Below are positions 1 to 11,756 of a stretch of DNA of 64,000 nucleotides, piece by piece (within the stretch, counting starts at the first letter, position 1; each line of letters opens with the position of its first letter). The DNA is from Symbiodinium natans (lineage: Eukaryota; Sar; Dinophyceae; Suessiales; Symbiodiniaceae): positions 1-64,000 of the forward strand of contig CAJNDS010000177.1 of assembly GCA_905221605.1 (NCBI GenBank). Direction: 5' to 3'. The notes under the pieces were generated by a model, which was not told where the DNA came from, ran no database searches, and worked only from the letters and a program-made list of their open reading frames with translations. Made by a program: the position numbers and the translations under genes.

Positions 1-1239
1 CCAGCCCATCCCTTCAGCCTCCAGGTTCCTCCAGTTCCTCCAGCCCCTCCAGCCTCTCCAGCCCTACCTAAATAATTTAGTTTATGGCTTGGCTGAGTTT
101 CCCCACAATTAAATTAATTTAAACGATTTAAACGATTTAATTGGGTCCAATTAAATCGGTTTAAATCCGACGCCTCAATTAAATAATTTAATTAGACCGT
201 AGGATTTAAACGATTTAATTGGACCCAATTAAATCGTTTAAATCGTTTAAATCGTATAAATTAATTTAATTGTGGTGGGAGGTGAGTACAGACAAGCACA
301 GAGCCAATCAAATTATTTAAATCCGACGCCTCAATTAAATAATTTAATTAGACCGTAGGATTTAAATGATTTAATTGGTTTGGGTTTGCGATTTAACTCT
401 TTGGCATAAAAGCTGAACCGAAAATCTTAGGGACCAGGGCTTGCGATTTGACTCCTTGCTCACCCCATAATCATAATGATATAAGACGGAAACATATAAT
501 AAAGATGACAAAAAGATGATAAACGACTACAAAAAGATGACAGAAAGATGATAAAAGATGATAAAAGATGACAAAAAGATGATAAAAGATGATAAAAGAT
601 GATAACGATAGAACATGATTAAGATAAAATGCTTTCAAAAACAAAGTCCAAACGATGACCCGATTAAAAGATGATAAAAGATGATAAAAAGATGACAAAA
701 AAGATGATAAAAGATTTTCACAAAAAGATAACAAAAGGTGATAACGATAGAATATGATTAGGATAAAGGATGCTTTCCAAACAAGATCCAAACGATGACC
801 CGATTAAAAGATGATAAAAGATGATAAAAATATGACAAAATGATAAAAGATTACAACAAAAAGATAACAAAAATGTGATAACGATAGAATATGATTAGGA
901 TAAAGGATGCTTTCCAAATAAGATCCAAACGATGACCCGATTAAAAGATGATAAAAGATGATGAAAATATGACAAAAATGATAAAAGATTACAACAAAAA
1001 GGTAACAAAAAGGTGATAACGATAGAATATGATTATGACAAAGGATGCTTTCCAAATAAGATCCAAACGATGACCCGATTAGAAGATGATTAAAGGTGAC
1101 AAAAAGAATAAATTAATTGAACTAATTGTACAGAATTGAATTAAATTATTTAAATCCCCCGGCCTCTTTAAATAATTTAAATAATTTAAACAAGTTACAT
1201 GGTCGGAAATTCGGCCTCAGGCGACTCCGGCCCAGAGCC
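1..1239. repeat. 1.24 kb dispersed duplication, copy A
   Basis: This stretch is almost identical to 5224-6557, starting at CCAGCCCATCCCTTCAGCCT and ending near GGCCCAGAGCC. It contains a pyrimidine minisatellite end, an AT-rich block of TTTAAACGATTTAATTGG motifs and a GATGATAAAA array. Copy B has about 95 bp more inside, mainly an extra AT-rich unit. No coding capacity is credible; the long frames here are low-complexity shadows. Confidence 0.9.
471..1110. repeat. GATGATAAAA minisatellite with a higher-order unit of about 130 bp
   Basis: Purine-rich short repeats (AAAGATGATAAAAGATGA) are organised into larger units, each carrying GATAACGATAGAATATGATT, a GGATGCTTTCCAAA segment and GATCCAAACGATGACCCGAT. 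Three to four larger units can be counted. The same array recurs at 5790-6420. Confidence 0.85.
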
Positions 1240-1489
1240 GAAAAGACAAGAAACAAGGAGACGGATCGCACTCTTCTTTATCTATCATCCTTGTCTTTCC
1301 CTTTTCCCTCTATAATTAGAAAAACAGGCGCCCTCTCTCGTCTTCAGGAACCCGTTCACTTTTTCCGTTTGGGAACAAGGAAAAGAACAGAGAGGCGATA
1401 GGGCGAGAGGAAGAATATGCTGAAGCATGGGGAGGGTCTACGGGCAAGGAGCCAACCCCGCTCACTTGCCCCATCCATTGTGAAAAGAA

Positions 1490-2745
1490 CAGGGCCTCCT
1501 TCCCCTCTTGTTCTTCCTTTCTTGCGTTTTTGTCATTTAAGGGGGAACAGCAGAAGAGAAGGGAAAGAGAAGGAGCGAGGAGAGATAACAATAACACCAT
1601 ATTAATGGGAAGAGCCAAGAAAAGAATAGAAAAGAGATGAATAAAGGAGAGGGAGAGACAAAACAAGGCGCAAAGAAGATGGCACTCTTCTTTATCTATC
1701 CTCTCTCCCTTATCTCTGCAAGGAATAGAACAGACAGGAAGCAAGGAGACGGAGTGACAAAACTTGTCGCAAAGCTTTATATATCTCCCTTGTCTCTCCC
1801 TAATTAGAAAAAACCAATCTTGCTATTCACAGATAGATAGGTGCCCTTCTTCCTCTTCAGGAAATCGCCTTTCCCTTATTTTGCTTTTTGAAGCGACTAA
1901 GGAAAACAACAGATAAGAAGAGAGGACAGGGAATGACTAGGTAAAGAGAGGAGCTCTTCAATTTTCCTCCCTATCTCTTATGTTACTTTTCCTTCTTGGG
2001 GGATGTCTTTTTTCTCCCTTGAAGATGCAGAAAACTCTCAAAAGGAACACCCGTTCCAGTTCCATCGCCCATTTACTCTTCAATTCCCTTCCTTATCTCC
2101 TATGCTCTTTTCCTTATTCATTGCAACAGGAGAAGACAGGAAAAGGGCCTCCATTCCCCTCTTGTTCTTCCTTTCTTGTGTTTTTTGTCATATAAAGGGG
2201 AACAGCAGAAGAGAAGGGAAAGAGAAGGGGAGAGGAGCGATGAAAGGAACACAATTTTAATGGGAAGAGCCAAGAAAAGAATAGAAGAGAGATGAATAAA
2301 GGAGAGGGAGAGACAAAACAAGGCGCAAAGAAGATGGCACTCTTCTTTATCTATCCTCTCTCCCTGATCTCTGCAAGGAAAAGAACAGACAGGAAGCAAG
2401 GAGACGGAGTGACAAAACTTGTCGCAAAGCTTTATATATCTCCCTTGTCTCTCCCTAATGAGAAAAAACCAATCTTGCTATTCACAGATAGGTACAGTAC
2501 CCTTCCTCCTCTTCAGGAAATCGCCTTTCCCTTATTTTGCGTTTTGAAGCGACTAAGAAAAACAACAGATAAGAAGAGATGACAGGGAATGACTAAGTAA
2601 AGAGAGGATCTCTTCAATTTCCCTCCCTTTTTCTTATGTTACTTTTCCTTCTTGGGGGGTCCTTTTTTCTCCCTTGAAGATGCAGAAAACGATCAAAAAG
2701 GACACCCGTTCCATCGCCCATATATAGGGAGACAGAGAAATCATG
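1490..2745. repeat. Tandem duplication with a unit of about 655 bp
   Basis: Sequence at about 1490-2145 is repeated with few changes at about 2150-2745. Landmarks such as GCACTCTTCTTTATCTATCC, GTCGCAAAGCTTTATATATC and CTTTTCCTTCTTGGGGG occur twice about 655 bp apart. A 65-bp piece with GCTTTATATATCTCCCTTGT appears a third time near 3818-3885. Small frames here are poor in features and I do not call them genes. Confidence 0.85.
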
Positions 2746-3039
2746 AGCATCAGCTGGGTTTGCTGCACCACTCAAAACTTCTCAAGTGACCTAGGCACAC
2801 TCTGCGCCTATACGAGTACATTACAAGTACAAGTGCAAGTACAAGCCTTCGTTTTTGAGGTAGAGGGCACGAAAGGTGGAGGAGGGCTGGGGGGGGTGGG
2901 GTAAAAGAATTATGTAAAACTACTTATAAGGTTTATACAGTTTATGAAGTGGGCTCTTTTTTCTCCTTTGGCTAATTTTGGGCAACATTTGCCCTTTGGG
3001 CCCAATTTGGCCCCAAAAAAACGGCCCCAAAGGGCCCAA

Positions 3040-3605
3040 CAATGGGAAACGTGCGGCTGGATTTGGCCAAATTTTGCCGGACAGTCTGCGGGCAAAATTT
3101 GGGCAAATCGGGCTGCTCGTCGTACGCGATGAGAAATGCGCGGCTCGATTTGGCCAAATTTTGCCAAGCAGCCTCCGGGCAAAATTTGGCCAAATCGGGC
3201 TGCTCTTCGTAGGCGATGAAAAAGGTGCGGCTCGATTTGGCCAAATTTTGCCGGGCAGTCTGCGGGCAAAATTTGGCCAAATCGGGCTGCTCTTCGTAGG
3301 CGATGAGAAAGGCGCGGCTCGATTTGGCCAAATTTTGCCAAGCAGCCTCCGGGCAAAATTTGGCCAAATCGGGCTGCTCTTCGTAGGCGATGAGAAAGGC
3401 GCGGCTCGATTTGGCCAAATTTTGCCGAGCAGCTTTCGGGCAAAATTTGGTCAAATCGGGCAGCTCTTCGTAGGCGATGAGAAATGCGCGGCTCGATTTG
3501 GCCAAATTTTGCCAAGCAGCCTCCGGGCAAAATTTGGCCAAATCGGGCAGCTCTTCGTATGCGATGAGAAATGCGCGGCTCGATTTGGCCAAATTTTGCC
3601 CGGAG
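3040..3605. repeat. Tandem hairpin repeat, unit about 87 bp, about six to seven copies
   Basis: Each unit holds the arms GATTTGGCCAAATTTTGCC and GGCAAAATTTGGCCAAATC, which are exact reverse complements around a short variable loop, joined by a CTCTTCGTAGGCGATGAGAAA linker-like segment. Because the unit length divides by three, frames stay open through the array on both strands. These translate to mirror-image low-complexity peptides and should not be annotated as proteins. Confidence 0.9.
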
Positions 3606-3894
3606 CTTCCCCCCCTCCCAAGAATTAAATAGTGACTAATTTAAGTACGACGGGGAGGTTTCGGATTGAAATTATTTAAATTATTTAATTCTTAGGGGGC
3701 GGGGAGGGTGGTTCCCCCCCCCTTTTCGGATTTCAACTATTTAAACTATATAATGTATTTACATTATTTGAATTGTTTAAATTGTTTAAATTACATGATG
3801 TAAATCATTTAATCAAAGCTTTATATATCTCCCTTGTCTCTCCCTAATTAGAAATACCAATCTTGCTATTCACAGATAGGTGCACTTCTCATGC

Positions 3895-4245
3895 TTTTTT
3901 GTGTTAGCACGGCTCTACTGACACATATTCCGCGAAAAATGTGTCATGCTTTTTGTCTTAGCAGAACTCTCGTGACACATATTCCGCGGAAAATGTGTCA
4001 TGCTTTTTTTGCTAGCACGCCTCTACTGACACATACTGACACATATTCCGCGGAAAATGTGTCATGCTTTTTGTGTTAGCACAGCTCTACTGACACATAT
4101 TCCGCGGGAAAAGTGTCATGTTTATGTTGCTAAGAGAACTCTGGTGACACATATTCCGCGAAAATTGTGTCATGCTTTTTTTGTGGTAGCACGGCTCTAC
4201 TGACACATATTCAGCGGAAAAATTGTCATGTTTTTGGTGAAATTT
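3895..4245. repeat. Palindrome-bearing tandem repeat (TGACACAT / ATGTGTCA), about six copies
   Basis: Units of about 50-65 bp contain TGACACATATTCCGCGG followed by its near mirror ending ATGTGTCA, centred on TTCCGCGGAA. Units are linked by a CTTTTTGTGTTAGCACGGCT-type spacer. The palindrome is the best conserved part of each unit. Confidence 0.85.
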
Positions 4246-4499
4246 ACGAACACTTACCCCCCGATAAGCAAGACTTGGAATCACTCCGTTACAAGCAATC
4301 AATATTGGCACGCGGCCATTTTTTTCTTCTCAACTATCTCAAAGGGCGCAGTGTCTAGATCGCAAGCATAATTTCATTGTGTCTTGACGCATCATAGTGT
4401 ACCAAAGTCTCTGCATCATAAGCATTGTTTTCTTTGCGCTTTAGTACAGTTTTTTGTACTAAGGTCTTTAAGCTGTAAGCACTTTTAACGGGAAAGGGC

Positions 4500-4765
4500 G
4501 AGGAGGATAGCTTGTGATAACTATGACAATTTATCATAATTATGATACCTTATCATAAGTATGATAACTTATGATAACTTATCATAATTATAATAACTTA
4601 TCATAATTATGAAAAGTTGCTTATCATATTTATCATACTCTGAGATAAAGAACTTGAAGTTATCATAATTATGATAATTTAGATCGGGAAGCTAAAGTTA
4701 TCATAATTATGATAACTTATGATGGGGAAGTTGAAGTCATCATAATTATGATAACTTCAGGTTGG
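4500..4765. repeat. AT-rich palindromic array (ATCATAATTATGAT)
   Basis: The self-complementary motif TTATCATAATTATGATAA and its variants recur many times over about 260 bp. No gene is visible. Confidence 0.85.
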
Positions 4766-4959
4766 TAGTTTGGAGTGGAGGGGCAGGAGGGGTTAGGTGC
4801 GAGTGGTGTGGGTGTAGTAAATTGTTGCAAGGGGGCTTGTTGGGGGTGATGGGGTCGGGGAGCAGGTTGCAGGTGCGACGCGGTGCGTGGGGTGGCGCTC
4901 TGCGAAGTGAGGTGGAAAATTGGGGAGGGGTAGGGGAGGGGAGAGGAGGGGTTAAAGCA

Positions 4960-5290
4960 CAAGCCCTCCAGCCCCTCCCCTCCAGCCCCTCCAACCCCTC
5001 CAGCCCCTGCAGAGCCCTCCAGCCAGCCCCTCCAGCCCGCCCCTCCAGCCAGCCCCTCCAGGCGCCCCTTCAGCCTCCAGGTTCCTCCAGCCACTCCAGT
5101 TCTTCCAGTTCCTCCAGCCCCTCTAGCCTCTCCAACCCCTCCAGCCCTTGCAGCAGCCCCTCCAGCCAGCCAGCCCCTCCAGCCCCCTCCAGCCCCCTCC
5201 AGCCCCCTCCAGCCCCTCCAGCTCCAGCCCATCCCTTCAGCCTCCAGGTTCCTCCAGTTCCTCCAGCCCCTCCAGCCTCTCCAGCCCTAC
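4960..5290. repeat. Pyrimidine-strand minisatellite (CCCCTCCAG)
   Basis: Imperfect repeats of CCAGCCCCTCCAG give strong strand asymmetry (C/T-rich on the plus strand). The same motif forms the first 60 bases of the window. The Ser/Pro-rich or Gly-rich frames here are repeat translations. Confidence 0.85.
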
Positions 5291-6557
5291 CTAAATAATT
5301 TAGTTTATGGCTTGGCTGAGTTTCCCCACAATTAAATTAACTTAAACGATTTAAACGATTCAAACGATTTAATTGGGTCCAATTAAATCGTTTAAATCCG
5401 ACGCCTCAAATAAATAATTTAGTTAGACCGTAGGATTTAAACGATTTAATTGGGTCCAATTAAATCGTTTAAATCCGACGCCTCAATTAAATAATTTAAT
5501 TAGACCGTAGGATTTAAACGATTTAATTGGACCCAATTAAATCGTTTAAATCGTTTAAATCGTATAAATTAATTTACTTGTGGTGGGAGGTGAGTACAGA
5601 CAAGCACAGAGCCAATCAAATTATTTAAATCCGACGCCTCAATTAAATAATTTAATTAGACCGTAGGATTTAAATGATTTAATTGGTTTGGGTTTGCGAT
5701 TTAACTCTTTGGCATAAAAGCTGAACCGAAAATCTTAGGGACCAGGGCTTGCGATTTGACTCCTTGCTCACCCCATAATCATAATGATATAAGACGGAAA
5801 CATATAATAAAGATGACAAAAAGATGATAAACGACTACAAAAAGATGACAGAAAGATGATAAAAGATGATAAAAGATGACAAAAAGATGATAAAAGATGA
5901 TAAAATATGATAAAAGATGATAACGATAGAAGATGATTAAGATAAAATGCTTTCAAAAACAAAGTCCAAACGATGACCCGATTAAAAGATGATAAAATAT
6001 TATAAAAAGATGACAAAAAAGATGATAAAATATTATAACAAAAAGATAACAAAAGGTGATAACGATAGAATATGATTAGGATAAAGGATGCTTTCCAAAC
6101 AAGATCCAAACGATGACCCGATTAAAAGATGATAAAAGATGATAAAAATATGACAAAATGATAAAAGATTACAACAAAAAGATAACAAAAATGTGATAAC
6201 GATAGAATATGATTAGGATAAAGGATGCTTTCCAAATAAGATCCAAACGATGACCCGATTAAAAGATGATAAAAGATGATGAAAATATGACAAAAATGAT
6301 AAAAGATTACAACAAAAAGGTAACAAAAAGGTGATAACGATAGAATATGATTATGACAAAGGATGCTTTCCAAATAAGATCCAAACGATGACCCGATTAG
6401 AAGATGATTAAAGGTGACAAAAAGAATAAATTAATTGAATTAATTGTACAGAATTGAATTAAATTATTTAAATCCCCCGGCCTCTTTAAATAATTTAAAT
6501 AATTTAAACAAGTTACATGGTCGGAAATTCAGCCTCAGGCGACTCCGGCCCAGAGCC
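5224..6557. repeat. 1.24 kb dispersed duplication, copy B
   Basis: Second copy of 1-1239, in the same orientation, about 5.2 kb downstream. Divergence is low (scattered substitutions plus an additional AT-rich unit near 5400-5500), so the duplication is fairly recent. Just past its end the sequence turns into a hairpin repeat instead of the tandem 655-bp unit that follows copy A. Confidence 0.9.
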
Positions 6558-6599
6558 TGGACTTGGGAGCATTTAAACAATTTAAATAATTTAAATACG

Positions 6600-6945
6600 C
6601 GCAATAAAATTGCCTCCGGGCAAAATTTGGCCAAATCGAGCCGCGCATTCCTTATCGCGTACAAAGAGCAGCCCGACGTGGCTAAATTTTGCCCGGAGGC
6701 TGCCGGGAAAAATTTGGCCAAATCGAGCCGCGAGAGTTTATATAGTTTCGGGCCTTCAGAAAGGCGCGGCTCGATTTGGCCAAATTTTGCCCGGAGGCTG
6801 CCGGGCAAAATTTGGCCAAATCGAGCCGCGAGAGTTTATATAGTTTCGGGCCTTCAGAAAGGCGCCGCTCGATTTGGCCAAATTTTGCCGGGCAGTCTGC
6901 GGGCAAAATTTGGCCAAATCGAGCCGCGAGTCTGCGGGCTCAGAG
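6600..6945. repeat. Hairpin repeats related to those at 3040-3605
   Basis: The same GGCAAAATTTGGCCAAATCG arms recur, here with a different linker (GAGAGTTTATATAGTTTCGG and CCTTCAGAAAGGCGC). The arms are kept and the linker is replaced, so the inverted repeat is the mobile or selected part. Confidence 0.85.
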
Positions 6946-6954
6946 CTTGGATTT

Positions 6955-9440
6955 GGAAGCATTTAAATAATTTAAATAATTTAAATAATTCAAATAATTT
7001 AAATAATTTAAATAATTTAAATATTTAATTGGGCCGAATTAAATTATTTAAATTATTTAAATCCCCCGGCCTCTTTAAATAATTTAAATAATTTAAATAA
7101 TTTAAATAATTTAAAAAATTTAATTGGGCCGAGTTAAATTATTTAAATTATTTAAATCCCCCGGCCTCTTTAAATAATTTAAATAATTTAATTGGCCTGA
7201 ATTAAATTATTTAAATTATTTAAATTATTTAAATTATATAAATTATTTAAATGGTCGGAAATTCGGCCTCAGGCGACTCCGGCCCGATGCCTGGATTTGG
7301 GAGCATTTAAATAATTTAAATAATTTAAATAATTTAAATAATTTAAATAATTTAAATAATTTAATTGGGCCGAATTAAATTATGTAAATTATGTAAATCC
7401 CCCGGCCTATTTAAATAATTTAAATAATTTAAATAATTTAAATAATTTAAATAATTTAAATAATTTAAATAATTTAATTGGCCTGAATTAAATTATTTAA
7501 ATTATTTAAATTATTTAAATTATTTAAATAATTTAAATGGTCGGAAATTCGGCCTCAGGCGACTCCTGCCCGGAGCCTGGATTTGGGAGCATTTAAATAA
7601 TTTAAATAATTTAAATAATTTAAATAATTTAAATAATTTAATTGGGCCGAATTAAATTGTTTAAATTATTTAAATCCCCCGGCCTATTTAAATAATTTAA
7701 ATAATTTAAATAATTTAATTGGCCTGAATTAAATTATTTAATTTATTTAAATTATTTAAATAATTTAAATGGTCGGAAATTCGGCCTCAGGCGACTCCGG
7801 CCCGGAGCCTGGATTTGGGAGCATTTAAATAATTTAAATAACTTAAATAATTTAAATAATTTAAATAATATAATTGGGCCGAATTAAATTATTTAAATTA
7901 TTTAAATCCCCCGGCCCGAATTAAATTATTTAAATTATTTAAATCCCCCGGCCTCTTTAAATAATTTAAATAAATTAAATAATTTAAATAATTTAATTTG
8001 CCTGAATTAAATTATTTAAATTATTTAAATTATTTAAATAATTTAAATGGTCGGAAATTCGGCCTCAGGCGACTCCGGCCCGGAGCCTGGATGTGGGAGC
8101 ATTTAAATAATTTAAATAATTTAAATAATTTAAATAATTTAACTAATTTAATTGGGCCGAATTAAATTATTTAAATTATTTAAATCCCCCGGCCTCTTTA
8201 AATAATTTAAATAATTTAAATAATTTAAATAATTTAAATAATTTAAATAATTTAATAATTTAAATAATTTAATTGGCCTGAATTAAATTATTTAAATTAT
8301 TTAAATCCCCCGCCTCCTTAAATAATTAAATAATTTAAATAATTTAATTGGCCGGAATTAAATTATTTAAATTATTTAAATTATTTAAATTATTTAAATA
8401 ATTTAAATGGTCGGAAATTCGGCCTCAGGCGACTCCGGCCCGGAGCCTGGATTTGGGAGCATTTAAATAATTTAAATAATTTAAATAATTTAAATAATTT
8501 AAATAATTTAATTGGGCCGAATTAAATTATTTAAATTATTTAAATCCCCCGGCCTCTTTAAATAATTTAAATAAATTTAATAATTTAAATAATTTAATTG
8601 GCCTGAATTAAATTATTTAAATTATTTAAATTATTTAAATTATTTAAATTATTTAAATTATTTAAATTATTTAAATGGTCGGAAATTCGGCCTCAGGCGA
8701 CTCCGGCCCGGAGCCTGGATTTGGGAGCATTTAAATAATTTAAATAATTTAAATAATTTGAATAATTTAATTGGGCCGAATTAAATTATTTAAATTATTT
8801 AAATCCCCCGGCCTCTTTAAATAATTTAAATAATTTAAATAATTTAATTGGCCTGAATTAAACTATTTAAATTATTTAAATCCCCCTGCCTCCTTAAATA
8901 ATTGAAATTATTTAAATAATTTAATTAGCCGGAATTAATTTATTTAAATTATTTAAATTATTTAAATAATTTAAATGGTCGGAAATTCGGCCTCAGGCGA
9001 CTCCGGCCCGCAGCCTGGATTTGGGAGCATTAAAATAATTTAAATAATTTCAATAATTTACATAATTTAAATAATTTAAATAAATTAATTGGGCCGAATT
9101 AAATTATTTAAATTATTTAAATCCTCCGGCCTCTTTAAATAATTTAAATAATTTAAAAATTTTAAATAATTTAAATAATTTAAATAATTTAATTGCGCGG
9201 AATTAAATTATTTAAATTATTTAAATCCCCCGGCCTCCTTAATCAATTTAAACAATCTAAATAATTTCATTCGCCTGAATTAAATTATTTAAATTATTTA
9301 AATCCCCGGGCCTCTTTCATCTATTTAAATAATTTAAATAATTTAATTGGTCTCAATTAAATCATTTAAATTATTTAAATCACCCGACTTATTTAAATAA
9401 TTAAATGGGTTGTAGTTTTTATTTAAATTATTTAAATAAT
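6955..9440. repeat. AATTTAAATA satellite with a conserved GC-rich module
   Basis: About 2.5 kb of AATTTAAATAATTTAAATA is punctuated by two constant modules: CGGAAATTCGGCCTCAGGCG...GGAGCCTGGATTTGGGAGC (about 55 bp, near 7250, 7540, 7770, 8050, 8410, 8675 and 8980) and AATCCCCCGGCCTCTTTAAA. The spacing of the long module varies between about 230 and 360 bp. The long module also occurs in both copies of the 1.24 kb duplication. Confidence 0.9.
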
Positions 9441-9554
9441 TTAAATTATTTAAATAATTATCAGTTAAATAGAAAAGAAGAGAGGTTAAATAGACCCGAA
9501 AGGTTGCTCTTTCATATATATATATATATATCACAACCAGACATGCATGGTTTA

Positions 9555-10045
9555 GGGAATCTCTTACCTCGGGTTTAGGGTTCAGGGTTTAGGGCCCAGG
9601 GTTCAGGGTTTAGGGTTCAGGGTTTAGGGCTCAGGGTTTTGGGTTTAGGATTTAGGGTTTAGGATGTAGGATTTAGGATTTAGGGTTTAGGGTTTAGGGT
9701 TTAGGGTTGAGGGTTTAGGGTTTAGGGTTTAGGGGTTCGGGTTTTGGGCATCTCTAGCCTTGCTGTGTCCGGGTTTTGGTAGCCTTTAACGTCTGTCCCT
9801 GGGCTCTTGTCAGCCTTACACCCCCGAGCCGATAGAACAATAGCCCATGCCCGAAATCCGGTTTCGGGTTCTAGGGTGCTAGGGTTCTAGGGTACTAGGG
9901 TTCTAGGGTTCTAGAGTTCTAGCGGTTCTGGGGGTTCTGGGGTTCTGGGGTTCTAGGGTTCTAGGGTATAGGGTTAGGGTTCTAGGGTTCTAGGGTTCTA
10001 GGGTTCTAGAGTCCTAGGGTTCTAGGGTTTCGGGTTTAGGGCCCC
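9555..10045 (+). repeat. Interstitial telomere-like array, TTTAGGG then TTCTAGGG variant
   Basis: 9555-9745 is degenerate TTTAGGG; 9868-10045 is dominated by the variant GGTTCTAGGG. The change from one homogeneous motif to another indicates local amplification of a variant, not simple decay. Confidence 0.9.
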
Positions 10046-10205
10046 AACCTCAAAACACCCAAACCGTAAACATCAACACCTACACACTGCTCAACCTAAC
10101 CCCTCCTAAGTTTATAACCCTAAACCCGAATTAGGCCCAAATTTTAGTTTCACCGAAACCCTCATTAAGCCCCACATCCCACAAGCCCCAGAGCAACCGC
10201 CACAG

Positions 10206-10257
10206 GGACGAGCAGAGCTGCGACGCCGACTCGGTTGCGCAGGCTTCGACTGGCGAG
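10206..10257 (+). CDS. Candidate exon, possibly GalNAc-transferase-like
   Basis: An open stretch between CCACAG and a GTCCTC donor reads RAELRRRLGCAGFDWR. The pattern (arginines, L, C, two residues, F, x, W) resembles the segment before the lectin domain of polypeptide GalNAc-transferases. A lectin-like exon lies at 13188, but the phases of the two do not join directly, so exons would be missing between them. The assignment is weak. Confidence 0.25.
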
Positions 10258-10556
10258 GTCCTCAGGCCTTGCCGTGCTGGAAGTGTAAAGTTTGGGGTTT
10301 TAGGGTTTAGGTGTTTTAGGGTATCAGAGTATAGCTTTTTAGGGACTTTAGGGTTTCAGGGCTTGGTGTTTTAAGAGTTTGTCGATCTAGGGCTGCTTGG
10401 TTTTATAAGGGCTCTGCCTGAACATGATAACATGTTTTGGGTTGCAGTCTATTTTGTGTAAGAAAAGGTTTAGGAAGGTCGCTGGCCCTCCAGAACCTTA
10501 CAGTGCCCCTGACACCCGAAATCATCGTGAAGCTTGAGTAGGAGCATGCTTAGATC

Positions 10557-11756
10557 ATGCCCAACCTTGGTTCAAGGCTCTTGCATCCGAGACGTGTTGC
10601 GCCTCAGGTCGTGCCTAGAAGGAAGAAATCAGCCATGCCAGTCGTTGTGGAAGCCGACCTGGCGGATTCTCTATCTGGCATGCTGGACGCGTGCTTTGGG
10701 AAGGACGGCAACTTCACGGTATTTGTGGAAGAGGAGATCGGGGACAGTGGTGCGGGGAAGCTCACTGAGTTCAAGGTTTGGGCATCTTTACTGGCACAGC
10801 GTTCTCCGGTTTTCGAGAGCATGACATCCCGCGAGGAGTTCGAAGAATGTCGGCAGGCGCAGGTAGTCATCCGAGACTTCTCCGCGAAAGCCGTTGAGGC
10901 CTTCCTGCGCTTCTTGTACTGCGGCCGGTTGGAGACCTCCGTTGGCACACTGGTCGAGGTGGCCGCAATAGCAGACAAGTGCCAGGTTCCTTCCCTACAT
11001 TCCCAGTGCATGGAAGCCGTTCGTGAGAACCTCACGCCCGAGCAGGCCTGTGAAGTCTTCGCGTCAGCGGACAAGTTTCGCGTGGCAGCCCTGCGCGTGG
11101 AGGCCTTGGAGATGATCTGCGCTGAGCCTGAGAAGGCCTTGCGAAGACGTCCTTCGGTCAGACCAGAGATGCTGGAGACCATCCTGAGTTTGTGCTCCTT
11201 GTGCACCCAGAAATCCACCTTTCGGAGCCTTCTACGAGGCTGGGACAAGGCAGGGGAAGAGCTGCCCATGCCGGCCGTGTCTGAGGCAGTACAGCCCGGT
11301 ACGTTCAGGACGGATGTCCTCTATGACCTCTGGGACCGCTATGATCGCTCTGGCAAGCAGGGGAGTTTCGTGGGATACTGGGTGGTCGTAGTCCTCGGAC
11401 CTGGGCAGGCTGGCATGGACTTGGAGAAGCTGGCGAGAAACAACTGTTACAACATGTATCAGAAGGGCTGGGTGATGTGGATGCTCCCGCATGCGCAGGT
11501 GCACCTCACAGGTTTCCATTTCAGCCGAGCAATTCCGAGCAGCGTGTCTCTCAGGATCCTTTGTTCCCAGGACGGCGCGGCGTGGCACTGTGCTGTCGAA
11601 TCGCAGGAGCAAGACATCGAGGCTGGCGCCACATTGGCGTGCGACGAGCCCCAGAAATCTGTGAAGTGGTTCAGGCTCGAAGTTCTGAATGGGGAGTTTG
11701 ACAGTGAGTTCTGCATCCACGGCATTTCGCAGACGGACTTGCTGAGTGTGAACTGA
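10557..11756 (+). CDS. BTB/BACK-domain protein with C-terminal discoidin-like region
   Basis: A 399-residue protein in a single exon. Residues about 30-130 look like a BTB/POZ fold: LLAQRSPVFESM followed by VIRDFSAKAVEAFLRFLYCG, the usual BTB signature where the segment after 'SPVF' leads to 'FLRFLYCG'. Residues about 140-225 resemble a BACK region (LTPEQACEVFASADKF). The C-terminal part (GYWVVVVLGPGQAG, SVSLRILCSQDGAAW) resembles a galactose-binding/discoidin-like fold. BTB-BACK proteins often act as substrate adaptors for cullin-3 ubiquitin ligases; that role is inferred. Large intronless BTB families are typical of dinoflagellates. The start at 10557 is the first ATG; an alternative at 10635 (MPVVVEADL) lies directly before the conserved part and is equally plausible. 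It is the best preserved gene of the first half of the window. Confidence 0.85.
   Translation: MPNLGSRLLHPRRVAPQVVPRRKKSAMPVVVEADLADSLSGMLDACFGKDGNFTVFVEEEIGDSGAGKLTEFKVWASLLAQRSPVFESMTSREEFEECRQAQVVIRDFSAKAVEAFLRFLYCGRLETSVGTLVEVAAIADKCQVPSLHSQCMEAVRENLTPEQACEVFASADKFRVAALRVEALEMICAEPEKALRRRPSVRPEMLETILSLCSLCTQKSTFRSLLRGWDKAGEELPMPAVSEAVQPGTFRTDVLYDLWDRYDRSGKQGSFVGYWVVVVLGPGQAGMDLEKLARNNCYNMYQKGWVMWMLPHAQVHLTGFHFSRAIPSSVSLRILCSQDGAAWHCAVESQEQDIEAGATLACDEPQKSVKWFRLEVLNGEFDSEFCIHGISQTDLLSVN

Noticed and set aside
471-1055. Phe/Leu/Ser-rich minus-strand frames resembling membrane proteins
   Set aside because: Translation of the GATGATAAAA array; identical artefact in the second copy at 5768-6373.
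3040-3605. CRISPR-like array (regular repeats with spacers)
   Set aside because: Spacers are repeats themselves, the unit is a satellite hairpin, and the genome is eukaryotic.
2910-3628. Overlapping long frames of about 200 residues on both strands
   Set aside because: They are translations of the 87-bp hairpin repeat, whose length divides by three; both strands give mirror-like peptides.
4717-5298. Gly/Trp-rich and Ser/Pro-rich frames of about 170 residues
   Set aside because: Both follow from the CCCCTCCAG minisatellite; no conserved domain.
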